DNA of 64,000 nt from an uncultured Eubacteriales bacterium (GTDB lineage: Bacteria > Bacillota > Clostridia > Oscillospirales > CAG-382): contig CAKSEL010000014.1 in assembly GCA_934446675.1 (NCBI GenBank), positions 3,331-67,330 on the forward strand. Reading direction: 5' to 3'. The translations under genes were made by a program, and so were the position numbers. A model generated the notes under the pieces. It was not told where the DNA came from and did not search any database. It saw only the letters and a program-made list of their open reading frames with translations. This document shows, piece after piece, positions 44,689 to 52,591 of this stretch; position 1 is the stretch's first letter; the number at the start of each line of letters is the position of its first letter.

Positions 44689-44760
44689 ATGCCAAAATAC
44701 ATGAAAATTCTTCTGTGTATTATTTATTGGTTTTTTGTACTTACTATAAAAGTAAGATAG
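44689..44760 (+). CDS. 23-residue hydrophobic peptide 1 (candidate type I toxin)
   Basis: ATG 44689 to TAG 44760. Basic N-terminus (MPKYMK), a 14-residue hydrophobic core with Trp, and basic end IKVR. The ribosome binding site GGGGGTGG lies in a GAAA-tetraloop hairpin (CACTCCC GAAA GGGGGTG, 44665-44682) that would hide it. CGGTTATGTC (44656-44665) can pair with GACATAACCG (44807-44816) in the 3' UTR. This is the layout of type I toxins such as Hok, though the peptide matches no family I know. Confidence 0.6.
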   Translation: MPKYMKILLCIIYWFFVLTIKVR

Positions 44761-44836
44761 CCCCCACCGTCCAAAGTTAGGGCTATCTTAAAATAGTTCA
44801 TTTTGGGACATAACCGTTTAAGGTCTTGCCTTTGTA
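44745..44836 (-). ncRNA. Candidate antisense RNA 1
   Basis: Would start near 44836 from the promoter at 44842-44870 and run into the 3' UTR and end of peptide gene 1. A 10-bp stem (44754-44763 with 44780-44789) followed by a U-rich stretch marks the probable 3' end. The ends are estimates. Confidence 0.5.
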
Positions 44837-44841
44837 CTTAT

Positions 44842-44870
44842 ATTATACTCAAACATTTCCCGTTTGTCAA
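44842..44870 (-). promoter_or_regulatory. Promoter of antisense RNA 1
   Basis: On the minus strand TTGACA (44870-44865), 17 bases, TATAAT (44847-44842): exact consensus, facing peptide gene 1. No minus-strand gene follows it. Confidence 0.75.
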
Positions 44871-44891
44871 CACCCGAAAGGCTGAAAGGTG

Positions 44892-44920
44892 TTGCATTTT
44901 TATTCTTTGCGGTGTATAAT
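44892..44920 (+). promoter_or_regulatory. Promoter of small hydrophobic peptide module 2
   Basis: TTGCAT (44892-44897), 17 bases, TATAAT (44915-44920), followed by 5' hairpin CTGCCGG/CCGGCAG. Confidence 0.7.
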
Positions 44921-45010
44921 AGTTCTGCCGGCGTAAAAACCGGCAGGGCAAGATCTTATTCACGGTGGTTTCACCGGCGGTTGTGCCATTCCCGAAAGGG
45001 GGTGGTTGTT

Positions 45011-45082
45011 ATGAACAAATACATAAGGTTTTTTATCTTTGTAATTTTCATGGCAATAGCTTTTTCTATAAAAGTAAAGTAA
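45011..45082 (+). CDS. 23-residue hydrophobic peptide 2 (candidate type I toxin)
   Basis: ATG 45011 to TAA 45082. Same length and layout as peptide 1 (MNKYIR, hydrophobic core, end IKVK) with a largely different core. The GGGGGTGG site is again in a GAAA hairpin (CCATTCCC GAAA GGGGGTGG). CGGTTGTGCCA (44978-44988) pairs with TGGCACAACCG (45128-45138). The changes from module 1 preserve pairing. Confidence 0.6.
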   Translation: MNKYIRFFIFVIFMAIAFSIKVK

Positions 45083-45157
45083 CCGCCCCAATCGTCAAAA
45101 TGTAGCGGTTACTTAAACCAAAACTTTTGGCACAACCGTTTGAGGTCTTGCCTTTGT
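45068..45157 (-). ncRNA. Candidate antisense RNA 2
   Basis: Would start near 45157 and end after the stem AAGTAACCGC (45077-45086) / GCGGTTACTT (45105-45114), overlapping the 3' end of peptide gene 2. The ends are estimates. Confidence 0.5.
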
Positions 45158-45163
45158 ATATAT

Positions 45164-45192
45164 ATTATATGCCCGAAACGTCGGTTTGTCAA
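45164..45192 (-). promoter_or_regulatory. Promoter of antisense RNA 2
   Basis: On the minus strand TTGACA (45192-45187), 17 bases, TATAAT (45169-45164): exact consensus, facing peptide gene 2. Confidence 0.75.
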
Positions 45193-45231
45193 CACCTTAA
45201 ACAAAACTTTTTCACGAAAGGAAGAACAGGC

Positions 45232-45819
45232 ATGACAAGCTGTTTCAAAGGCAGATTCAAAGTGACATCAATACGCGGATACCGCACGATAGGCGGCGCA
45301 AAAGAATACCACGGCGGACTTGATTTAGTCGCGCTTGACGACAGAAACGTATACGCGATAGCCGACGGAACCGTTGACGCAGCGCCATACGAGCCGAACG
45401 GATTCGGATATTACGTCCGTCAGCTTTTACCCGACGGCAGACGCATATATTACGGTCACATGGCAAAAGGCAGCGTCGCAGTAAAGAAGGGCGACAGGAT
45501 AAAAAAGGGCGACAAACTCGGCACAATGGGAAGCACAGGACGTTCGACCGGCGCTCACACTCATCTTGAGATACGTCCGAAAGGCACAGGCAAAACAAGC
45601 CTTGATATTTCGGAGTTTACGGGTATTCCCAACAAGTCAGGCACGTACACGTCGGGTAACATCTATTCCTACGACGATACCGTTGAAACAATGCTGAACG
45701 ACGGCGTTATCACAAAGGAAAACATGGTCAACTGGGAGCTTATGCTCGCGGGCAAGGCGGATATTAAGCCGGAGTTTTTCAGAAAGATCGTTGAGAGGTA
45801 TCATGAAAAACTAAAATGA
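45232..45819 (+). CDS. M23-family peptidoglycan endopeptidase (endolysin)
   Basis: A 195-residue zinc peptidase that would cut peptide cross-links in peptidoglycan. LytM metal ligands are His27 and Asp31 (YHGGLD), with His109 and His111 (GAHTHLEIRP); His76 is in YYGHM. No signal peptide is seen, as expected for an endolysin released by the holin. A short C-terminal helical domain follows at about 145-195. AAAGGAAG precedes ATG 45232. It closes the lysis cassette. Confidence 0.88.
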   Translation: MTSCFKGRFKVTSIRGYRTIGGAKEYHGGLDLVALDDRNVYAIADGTVDAAPYEPNGFGYYVRQLLPDGRRIYYGHMAKGSVAVKKGDRIKKGDKLGTMGSTGRSTGAHTHLEIRPKGTGKTSLDISEFTGIPNKSGTYTSGNIYSYDDTVETMLNDGVITKENMVNWELMLAGKADIKPEFFRKIVERYHEKLK

Positions 45820-45828
45820 CCTTAAATA

Positions 45829-45870
45829 AGGCAAAGCACACCGATTTTTATGTACGGTGTGCCTTTTTTT
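45829..45870. terminator. Rho-independent terminator after the endolysin gene
   Basis: AGGCAAAGCACACCG (45829-45843) pairs with CGGTGTGCCT (45855-45864), followed by T residues to 45870. The convergent asnB gene may use it too. Confidence 0.85.
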
Positions 45871-45887
45871 GCATTAATTTAAATTTT

Positions 45888-47750
45888 TCAGCCGTTTTCA
45901 CGGTTTACATAGAGCTTGTACCACGTTATAAACGCAAGCACCGTCCAGAGAGTTCTGTAATTGTCGGCTTTTCCGGTTCTGTGATCTTCGAGAAGCCTTA
46001 AAGCCTCGTCCTTGTTTATAAATTCGTCGGCATAAGGAGATTTAATTATATCTTTCGCCCAGTCGTAAAGCTCGTCCTTCAGCCATACGCGTACCGGAAC
46101 AGGATAGCCCTTTTTGGGACGCATTACGGTATCGGGATTTACAACGTCGCGGAAAGCATGTCTGAAAATATACTTTGTCGTACCGTTTGAAAGCTTATCG
46201 CCGTCGCAGAGTATCTTTGCAGCCTCAAACACCTCTCTGTCAAGGAAAGGAACTCTCGCCTCAAGCGAATGAGCCATGCTGAGCCTGTCGCCTTTTACAA
46301 GTATATCGCCCTTTAGCCATGTGTTAAGGTCGCAGTACTGCATTTTTGACAGCATTGAAAGATTCTGCGCCTTTTCGTATATCGGGTGCGTTATGTCGGT
46401 AAATTTAACGTCGGGGTCGTAGGATCTGAGTATCTTTTTCTTGCCCTTTTCATCAAAGATAAAGGCGTTTCCTATAAATCTGTCCTCAACCGGCGTAACT
46501 CCGCGCATAAGCATATGTTTTCCTCTTACGGATTCGGGCAGTGCAGACGCAAACAGCTTTATTACCGACTTTACGGGTTTCGGAAGTGCAAAAATCTTCT
46601 GTGCCGCCTCAACGGTTCCGTAAACTCTGTAACCTGCAAACAGCTCGTCCGAACCCTCTCCCGAAAGTACGACCTTTACATGCTTTGCAGCCTCTTCGCA
46701 GATAAGATATATCGCAACCGTGGACGGATCCGCAACGGGTGAGTCAAGATGGTATATTACCTTTTCATATGCGTTTACAAAGTCCTCAAACGTCGCGACC
46801 CTCTTTATGTGGTCAATGTCAAGGTGCTTTGCGATCTCCGACGCGTCGTCCATTTCTGAATAATTCTTTACTCCGAACGAGATCGTAAACGCCTTTATTC
46901 CGGGGCAGAGCTTTGACGCGACTGCCGTAATTACCGCGCTGTCTATTCCGCTTGACAAAAAACTGCCTACCGGAACGTCGCTCAGCATATGAGCCTGTAT
47001 GCTGTTTTCCAGCGCACGGCGGAGATTCTTTTCCTTTTCGTCAAAGCTTATGTCGGGACGCGGCTCAAACCTGTAATCGACGTAGCGCACGGGATTTAAT
47101 TTCTCTCCGCACATGACTTTTGCATAATGCCCTGCCGGCAGAACCTTTATGTCGGGGCACATGGTGTCTGGTTCGGGAACATACTGGAACGAAAGATAAT
47201 TCTGGAGTGCGGTATGATCTACGGTGTATCCGTCTTTCATATCGGGATCGTGCCTGAACGCCTTGAATTCGGACGAGAACACAACGCCGTCCTCTCTCTG
47301 CCTGTAATAAAACGGCTTTATGCCGAAAGGATCACGGCCGAAAAACAGCGAATTTTCCTCTCTGTCGAGAATTACTATTGCAAACATTCCGCGCAGCTCT
47401 TTTATGAACTTCTCCCCGTCCCTTTTATAAAGAGCGAGTATCGTCTCTATTTCGCTCCTTGTATCAAAGACTTCCCCCTGCTTCATGAGTCCGTCGCGCA
47501 GTTCAAGGTAGTTGTATATCTCTCCGTTGAAAATTCCCGTATATCGTCCTGTCTTGTCCGTAAACGGCTGAACGCCCTTTTCAAGGTCGATTATGCTAAG
47601 TCTCCTGAACGCCATACAGCAGTTGTCGGTGCGTATCATCTGACTGTCGTCGGGACCTCTGTGCTTTATGGTCTCCGACATATTTTCAACCGCCGAAACG
47701 TCAATCTCGTCTATCGGCGCACTTTTAAATAATCCTGCAAATCCGCACAT
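45888..47750 (-). CDS. asnB: Asparagine synthase, glutamine-hydrolysing
   Basis: A 620-residue amidotransferase making asparagine with glutamine as nitrogen donor. The N-terminal Cys2 (MCGFAGLF) is the glutaminase nucleophile; GIFNGEIYN and DTRSEIETIL belong to that domain. The synthetase domain has SFLSSGIDSAVITAVA (PP-loop) and VLSGEGSDELFAGY. Length fits the class with an extended C-terminus found in Bacillota. It is monocistronic. Confidence 0.95.
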   Translation of the reverse strand: MCGFAGLFKSAPIDEIDVSAVENMSETIKHRGPDDSQMIRTDNCCMAFRRLSIIDLEKGVQPFTDKTGRYTGIFNGEIYNYLELRDGLMKQGEVFDTRSEIETILALYKRDGEKFIKELRGMFAIVILDREENSLFFGRDPFGIKPFYYRQREDGVVFSSEFKAFRHDPDMKDGYTVDHTALQNYLSFQYVPEPDTMCPDIKVLPAGHYAKVMCGEKLNPVRYVDYRFEPRPDISFDEKEKNLRRALENSIQAHMLSDVPVGSFLSSGIDSAVITAVASKLCPGIKAFTISFGVKNYSEMDDASEIAKHLDIDHIKRVATFEDFVNAYEKVIYHLDSPVADPSTVAIYLICEEAAKHVKVVLSGEGSDELFAGYRVYGTVEAAQKIFALPKPVKSVIKLFASALPESVRGKHMLMRGVTPVEDRFIGNAFIFDEKGKKKILRSYDPDVKFTDITHPIYEKAQNLSMLSKMQYCDLNTWLKGDILVKGDRLSMAHSLEARVPFLDREVFEAAKILCDGDKLSNGTTKYIFRHAFRDVVNPDTVMRPKKGYPVPVRVWLKDELYDWAKDIIKSPYADEFINKDEALRLLEDHRTGKADNYRTLWTVLAFITWYKLYVNRENG

Positions 47751-47913
47751 GGTAAACTCCTTAAAATGTATATAGGAAAAGTATAGTCCGAAAATATTAA
47801 CAAAATAATAAAAAATTCAATATTTTTTTAAACACATTTTGCCGTGACTATGGTATACTAATAGTGGAACAAAACATTTTTTGTATTTAATCAAATTTAA
47901 GGGGGACACATCT

Positions 47914-48225
47914 ATGAAAAAGTTTTATTACATTGTCGGAGCTGCCGTAACCGCAGCCGCTGTATTTACGTTTATCGCGGTAATGCTCAAGAAACTCCGC
48001 ATTTCGCTTTCTATTGAAGGTATAGACGACGGAGATCTTGACGAAAACGAAAACGGCGACATCGAGCTTTCCATAGATTCCGACGAAAATAAAGAGGAAT
48101 CCGACTACAAAGAGGACGAGGAATACCTCAAAAAGGAACTCGACGATATGCTCGCCGAGGAAACCGAAGAACCCGACATCGAGGTTGAAATACACGAGGA
48201 AAAGGACGACAAAGAGGAAAAGTAA
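47914..48225 (+). CDS. Membrane-anchored acidic small protein
   Basis: A 103-residue protein. One N-terminal membrane helix (residues 5-24, YYIVGAAVTAAAVFTFIAVM) is followed by LKKLR and an extremely acidic tail dominated by Glu and Asp. It resembles no enzyme family; it may be a membrane-tethered cation- or protein-binding tail. An extended -10 (TGGTATACT) lies upstream and a terminator follows, so it is a single-gene unit. Confidence 0.7.
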   Translation: MKKFYYIVGAAVTAAAVFTFIAVMLKKLRISLSIEGIDDGDLDENENGDIELSIDSDENKEESDYKEDEEYLKKELDDMLAEETEEPDIEVEIHEEKDDKEEK

Positions 48226-48270
48226 TTCTTTGCGCATTTCGGCTTTTGCGCCGTGTACGGAAAATAAAAA

Positions 48271-48319
48271 TAACAGCCCGGCTCTGCATTTTTTATTTGC
48301 ATTGTCAGGCTGTTTTTTT
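48271..48319 (+). terminator. Rho-independent terminator after the acidic protein gene
   Basis: AACAGCC (48272-48278) pairs with GGCTGTT (48307-48313), followed by T residues to 48319. Confidence 0.8.
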
Positions 48320-48327
48320 GCCGGTAT

Positions 48328-48789
48328 TCAATATCTGCAAAGCGTGCTCTTGCAGAGCCTGTCGTTTTCATAGCTCAGTTTAAGCGAGAAAAATCCGTTT
48401 CTTTTCGTCATTTCTTCAAGAAATATCCGATCTCCCTCCCAGAGAGAAAGGCTCATTACGTCTGCCTTGTCCACCCATTTCAGCACGCCTTCGTCGCAGT
48501 CTGCATTAAGCTTTCCCGAAAAATCGGTGCAGGTGAAAAGGTGCATATATTCCGTCTGATTTCCCTGCATATCAAAGGTAATGACGGCTCTGTAAACAAG
48601 CTTGTTTGCGGTAAGTCCCGTTTCCTCGTATATTTCTCTTGCGGCACATTCTTCCGGACTTTCGCCCTCTTCAAATTTTCCGCCGACGCCTATCCACTTT
48701 CCGGCGTTTTCGTCCTTATCTTTTTTTACGCGGTGCAGCATTAAGTATTTTCCGTCTTTTTCAAGATAGCAAAGAGATGTATTTTTCAT
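48328..48789 (-). CDS. Nudix hydrolase, 8-oxo-dGTP diphosphatase type
   Basis: A 153-residue nucleotide diphosphatase. The Nudix box is complete: GGKFEEGESPEECAAREIYE followed by ETGL. It starts MKNTSLCYLEKDGKYLMLHR, as in MutT/YtkD-like enzymes of Bacillota that clean oxidised nucleotides. Its start overlaps the end of the DUF5131 gene by four bases, so the two are coupled. Confidence 0.9.
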   Translation of the reverse strand: MKNTSLCYLEKDGKYLMLHRVKKDKDENAGKWIGVGGKFEEGESPEECAAREIYEETGLTANKLVYRAVITFDMQGNQTEYMHLFTCTDFSGKLNADCDEGVLKWVDKADVMSLSLWEGDRIFLEEMTKRNGFFSLKLSYENDRLCKSTLCRY

Positions 48790-49559
48790 TCTTCCTCCTG
48801 CCGCAAATCCCCGCCTTTGCCGTCGCGGCAGCCCATATCGGGCACTGTGTTTATACCGGCGCGCTTTGCCTGAATATGCTGTAAGCTGCGCGGTACGTTA
48901 TAGATTTTTCCGTCTTTTAAGAATTTCGCCCCTGTCTGCTTGAAATAAAATCCGACGTTTGCGTCAATACACTGTTTTCTTATATCGAGAACCCAGGAAT
49001 AATCGCATATTCTCGCGTTGTTTCCACTCTCGCCGCCGACTACAACGCCGCCAAGCGTGCTGTCGAGGTAACGCGAAAGGTCGATTTTGCCGAGCAGCGG
49101 CTCGCAGGTTATCTGCTTATGCTTTATCGGAAGCTTCATAAATACGGGCAGCCGTTTGTCGCACTCGTTCTGGTTTTCGACGGTGCAGACAACACACACG
49201 TTATCGTATCCGCCGCCCCAATCGTCGGGAATACACTCTTCAAAACGCAATATGCGCTTTGTGATTATTGTAAATTTAAGATCCGAACGCTGTTTTATCA
49301 TCTTCCACACGTCGGCACGCCATATGTCAGCCTTATCGAGAAAAAAGTCGCTCGTCATACAGGCATAGACATGGGTTCCCGACGGAATTTTATATCCGCC
49401 GTTTTTCTTTGTTTCGACAAGCGCACCGAAAGTCTTGTTTTTCGTGACCTCCGACGCGTCGCGCCCGACAGAGCCGTCTCTGCGGTAAACATAGCAGTGC
49501 CCGCAGCCGGGTGAATATTTTGTGCAGCCGTGCCACGGATTCCAGACAATACTTTGCAT
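48786..49559 (-). CDS. DUF5131 (phage Gp37/Gp68-like) Fe-S protein
   Basis: A 257-residue protein. It starts WNPWHGCTKYSPGCGHCYVY, with Cys spacing like a radical-SAM-type cluster, then DFFLDKADIWRADVWKMI, LKFTIITKR and GGVVVGGESG, all typical of DUF5131. Members occur in phages and bacteria; the biochemical role is not established. Clustered with a Nudix hydrolase, a DUF523 gene and a radical SAM gene on one strand, it is probably part of one transcript. Confidence 0.85.
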   Translation of the reverse strand: MQSIVWNPWHGCTKYSPGCGHCYVYRRDGSVGRDASEVTKNKTFGALVETKKNGGYKIPSGTHVYACMTSDFFLDKADIWRADVWKMIKQRSDLKFTIITKRILRFEECIPDDWGGGYDNVCVVCTVENQNECDKRLPVFMKLPIKHKQITCEPLLGKIDLSRYLDSTLGGVVVGGESGNNARICDYSWVLDIRKQCIDANVGFYFKQTGAKFLKDGKIYNVPRSLQHIQAKRAGINTVPDMGCRDGKGGDLRQEEE

Positions 49560-49566
49560 CTTGCCG

Positions 49567-50025
49567 TCACCCTCCGGTTATTGTGCCGTTTTTCACGGCG
49601 GACTCTCCGAATATTTTTATTCCGTTATCGTAAAGCAGCTTTGCCGCGATTCCGTGTCCGTCTGCAAGCGTATGTGAAAAAGTTCCGTCATAGACCTTTC
49701 CGAATCCGCAGGACGGGCTTTTTTCTTTTAACACCGCAGTCCTGCAGCCAAAACGTCTTGCAAGCTCAAGCGCTCTCTGCGCGCCGCGGACAAAGTTATC
49801 GGTTACGTCCTTTCCCGACCTTGAGTAAACTCTGCCGTCTCTTATTTCCGACGGCTCGCGCGGAATTTCAAGTTTTCCCATACATTCCGGGCATACCGGA
49901 ATTATCTTATAGTTTTCGCAAAGCGCCTTTACATCTTTGTTGTCGTTGTCCTCTCCGTCATATTTGCAGGAGTTTCCCAAAAGACACGCACTTACAAGTA
50001 TACATTCCTTTTCCGTACAAAACAC
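49567..50025 (-). CDS. DUF523 family protein
   Basis: About 152 residues. The family signature ILVSACLLGNSCKYDG is followed by IIPVCPECMGKLEIPREPSE and TAVLKEKSPSCGFGKVYDGT, with four conserved Cys. Function is not established; the family resembles the N-terminal part of some tRNA- or Fe-S-linked proteins. The start is uncertain: GTG 50025 is chosen because upstream in-frame codons lie inside the radical SAM gene. Confidence 0.8.
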   Translation of the reverse strand: MFCTEKECILVSACLLGNSCKYDGEDNDNKDVKALCENYKIIPVCPECMGKLEIPREPSEIRDGRVYSRSGKDVTDNFVRGAQRALELARRFGCRTAVLKEKSPSCGFGKVYDGTFSHTLADGHGIAAKLLYDNGIKIFGESAVKNGTITGG

Positions 50026-50044
50026 CGCCCTTATCTTACAAAAA

Positions 50045-50905
50045 TTACAGCTTGGCTCTCGCAAAACCGCACTTTCTGCAATATTCAAATTCGGCATATC
50101 CGTTCAGAAATCCGTCGCGGAGTTTTTTTGCCTTTTCGCTGTTTATTATATCTTCGACTGAATCAGTGCCGAGATTTCCGAGTGCAAGCGCGCCGTCGCA
50201 GTCGATACAGCACGGGATTACCGTTCCGTCAACAAGCACGCCTATCTGATCTCTCATTCCCATGCACCTTACCTTATCGTTTTCGCAAGGCTCGCGCCAC
50301 GAGAATTTTTCTCCGTATTCGAGATAAAACAGTCCGTCTATCTTTATGCCCTTAGGCGTATTTTTCCATTCGCCGTTTTTATAATTTTCGCGCAGAAAGC
50401 TCTCTGCGTCAAGATTAAGTTTTTCGCTTTGAGCGTCTTTCGCCTTTCCCTTTTCGAGATTCCACAATCTCAACACCGACACGGTTCCGTTCTCCGACGC
50501 CCTTTTGCAGAAATCCGAACAGACGCCGAGGTAATTATCGGAAAAAACGCCGTCACGGTTTGCGGCTTTTGAATGAACCGATACGGTTATTTTATAGAGG
50601 CAGCCGCATTCAAGCAGAATATCCTTCGTCTTTGAAAGCAGCGTTCCGTTTGTCGTTATTACAACCTTAAAGCCGAGATCTTTACACACGGCGAGTATCT
50701 CGCGAAGATTCGGGTGGAGCAGCGGCTCTCCGAGAACGTGAAGATAGAGATAATCGGTATACGGAGCAAGTTTTTTTGCGTACGTTTCAAAATCGGATAC
50801 GCTCATAAACTCTTTTTTTCTGTCCGTACCCTTGCAAAAGCTGCAATTAAGATTACAGACGTTAGTTATCTCGACATATGCCTTTGCAAATCGCTTTGTC
50901 AGCAC
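50045..50905 (-). CDS. Radical SAM protein with SPASM domain
   Basis: A 286-residue radical SAM enzyme. CNLNCSFC (about residues 17-24) binds the SAM cluster. A C-terminal SPASM domain has IPCCIDCDGALALGNLG and FEYCRKCGF. SPASM proteins often modify peptides or partner enzymes. The only possible peptide-binding partner in the window is the PqqD-like protein 10 kb away, so no substrate can be assigned. Confidence 0.88.
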   Translation of the reverse strand: MLTKRFAKAYVEITNVCNLNCSFCKGTDRKKEFMSVSDFETYAKKLAPYTDYLYLHVLGEPLLHPNLREILAVCKDLGFKVVITTNGTLLSKTKDILLECGCLYKITVSVHSKAANRDGVFSDNYLGVCSDFCKRASENGTVSVLRLWNLEKGKAKDAQSEKLNLDAESFLRENYKNGEWKNTPKGIKIDGLFYLEYGEKFSWREPCENDKVRCMGMRDQIGVLVDGTVIPCCIDCDGALALGNLGTDSVEDIINSEKAKKLRDGFLNGYAEFEYCRKCGFARAKL

Positions 50906-50916
50906 TTTTTACTTCC

Positions 50917-51783
50917 TCAAAGCTTTCTTATTCCCGAAACAAAGGTGCCGGAATGACCGCCGTATCCTCTGTGCGAGAAAAATATATTTCTGCCGTGCTC
51001 ATCTCTTGCGCAGCACGTGCAAAGTCCGCTTGTATCGACGTTTTGCTCTTTAAGTCCGGCATTTATCAGCAAAAGTCTGTTGATCTCCGCAAGGTTTGCA
51101 TACTTTGCGGTATCAGCGGAGCAATTTGCGCGGAAAGCGAAGGTATTATTTACAAGATTTTCCATTCCGTAAAACTCAAACAGTCTTTTTACGGCTTGAT
51201 AGACTTCATCTCCGACCTGATAGCAGCACATACCGATACACGGACCTATTGCCGCCGCAATATCGCATGGCTCTCCGAGCATTTTTGCGCTTTTTACCGC
51301 AATATCCGCAACAGTTCCTCTCCAGCCGGCATGAACCGCAGCGACAGAACCTGTTTTCAGGTTTGCAAGCAATATCGGAACGCAGTCCGCGGTCTTTACG
51401 CACAATGCGTCAACGTTTTCGGTATCTTTATCGAGCACCGTCGCGTCAAAGCCTGTTTCAAACTGTCTTTCGGGAATTATTCCGAACCCTGCGTCTGCAT
51501 TTGTCACTCTTTTTACATCGCACGAATGAACCTGTCTTGCTGCACACGCGTTTTCGGGTTTTACGCCGACAATTTCCAGCGCTCTTTTATAGTTTTCAAG
51601 CACATTTTCGGGCGCGTCCGTATATCCGTTTTCATCTTTTCTTGCAAGGCTGACATTAAGGCTGTCAAATGCGCCGCCGCTTACTCCGCCGAAACGGGAA
51701 GCGAAAAAGTGCTTTATATTATATTGTTCAAATATTGGGCTTGTATAGTAAACAAGCTCTTCGAGTTTATTTTTTCTGAACAC
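50917..51783 (-). CDS. pgeF: PgeF/YfiH-like (laccase-domain) protein
   Basis: A 288-residue cytosolic protein of the polyphenol oxidase/YfiH family, reported to act on peptidoglycan muropeptides or purine nucleosides. The metal-binding Cys/His triad is visible in TADCVPILLA, VAAVHAGWRGTV and the FSHRGYGGHSGTFV end, with GPCIGMCCYQVG before it. It is 11 bases upstream of the radical SAM gene on the same strand. Confidence 0.88.
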   Translation of the reverse strand: MFRKNKLEELVYYTSPIFEQYNIKHFFASRFGGVSGGAFDSLNVSLARKDENGYTDAPENVLENYKRALEIVGVKPENACAARQVHSCDVKRVTNADAGFGIIPERQFETGFDATVLDKDTENVDALCVKTADCVPILLANLKTGSVAAVHAGWRGTVADIAVKSAKMLGEPCDIAAAIGPCIGMCCYQVGDEVYQAVKRLFEFYGMENLVNNTFAFRANCSADTAKYANLAEINRLLLINAGLKEQNVDTSGLCTCCARDEHGRNIFFSHRGYGGHSGTFVSGIRKL

Positions 51784-51809
51784 AGGAACCTCGCTCTTAA
51801 TACTTTTTC

Positions 51810-52165
51810 TGAGTGGCGCTTTATTTTGGGCGGAAACAGATTACCCTCTTCCACTTGCAACTCTATACACCCTCTTTTCGGAATCGAAAAAGAGGCAAAA
51901 GATTTTCGCGGCTCAGACGCCGCCGCGAAAGCGTGGCTTCTTCTCCACATATCTGACTATCGTCGGTAAAATTTTCCCACGCCTCAAAATCTTCTATCTT
52001 CGCTCGCAGACGCTCCGCGCTGCTCGATATAGGGTTCTGTACGATGTCAAACCCAGTTCGACACAAGTGTTACTTTTTATATACTCATGCAGTCAACAGG
52101 ACACGCTTTTCTGCCCAGCTTGCCTACGGCAAGATGACTTTTACAAATGTTAGTTTTATGTTTGG
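51810..52165 (+). repeat. Mosaic intergenic repeat, copy G
   Basis: A forward copy with the GGGCGGAAACAGATTA start, hairpin CCTCTTTTCG/CGAAAAAGAGG (51869-51893), TTTTCGCGGCTCAGACGCCG, CTCGCAGACGCTCCGCGCTG, CAGTCAACAGGACACGC and end TTAGTTTTATGTTTGG. Confidence 0.8.
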
Positions 52166-52239
52166 TGGGATAAACGTACAAGTTTGCTCTAAAACGTAAC
52201 AAAACGTACTATGCCGCACAAAACCGCACTTATAAATAC

Positions 52240-52575
52240 GTGACATGGCACAAAAAACTACATTATGTCAACCAGTCGCTGTTCAGAAACCAGCCCCATC
52301 GAGCAGTGCGGAGCATCTGCGAGCGATTTCGCGGCACAGTTTCAGGGATAGTGCAAAACGAGGATTTTTGAACTTTCGGAGGGGGCAAATCGGTTTTGGT
52401 GCGCGAAATCCTCCTCGTCGGGGATTGTCAAGGGGCGAGTAGTCCCTTGAACGGTTTATCCTCGTAGGGGACTTTTCGACCATTTATCCTCGCAGGGGAC
52501 TTTTCGCCGCCGAAAAGTGCATATTTAAAGTTGCACTTTGAAGAATATAATCCATTTCAGCCAAAGATAAGCTGA
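52240..52575 (-). repeat. Mosaic intergenic repeat, copy H (inverted relative to G)
   Basis: A reversed copy: AAACCAGCCCCATCGAGCAG, then GAAATCCTCCTCG, two GGGGACTTTTCG units and hairpin ACTTTTCG/CGAAAAGT, ending near 52575. With G it fills the 800-base gap before the GHKL kinase gene. Confidence 0.75.
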
Positions 52576-52591
52576 AATCAGCAAGAAAAAC

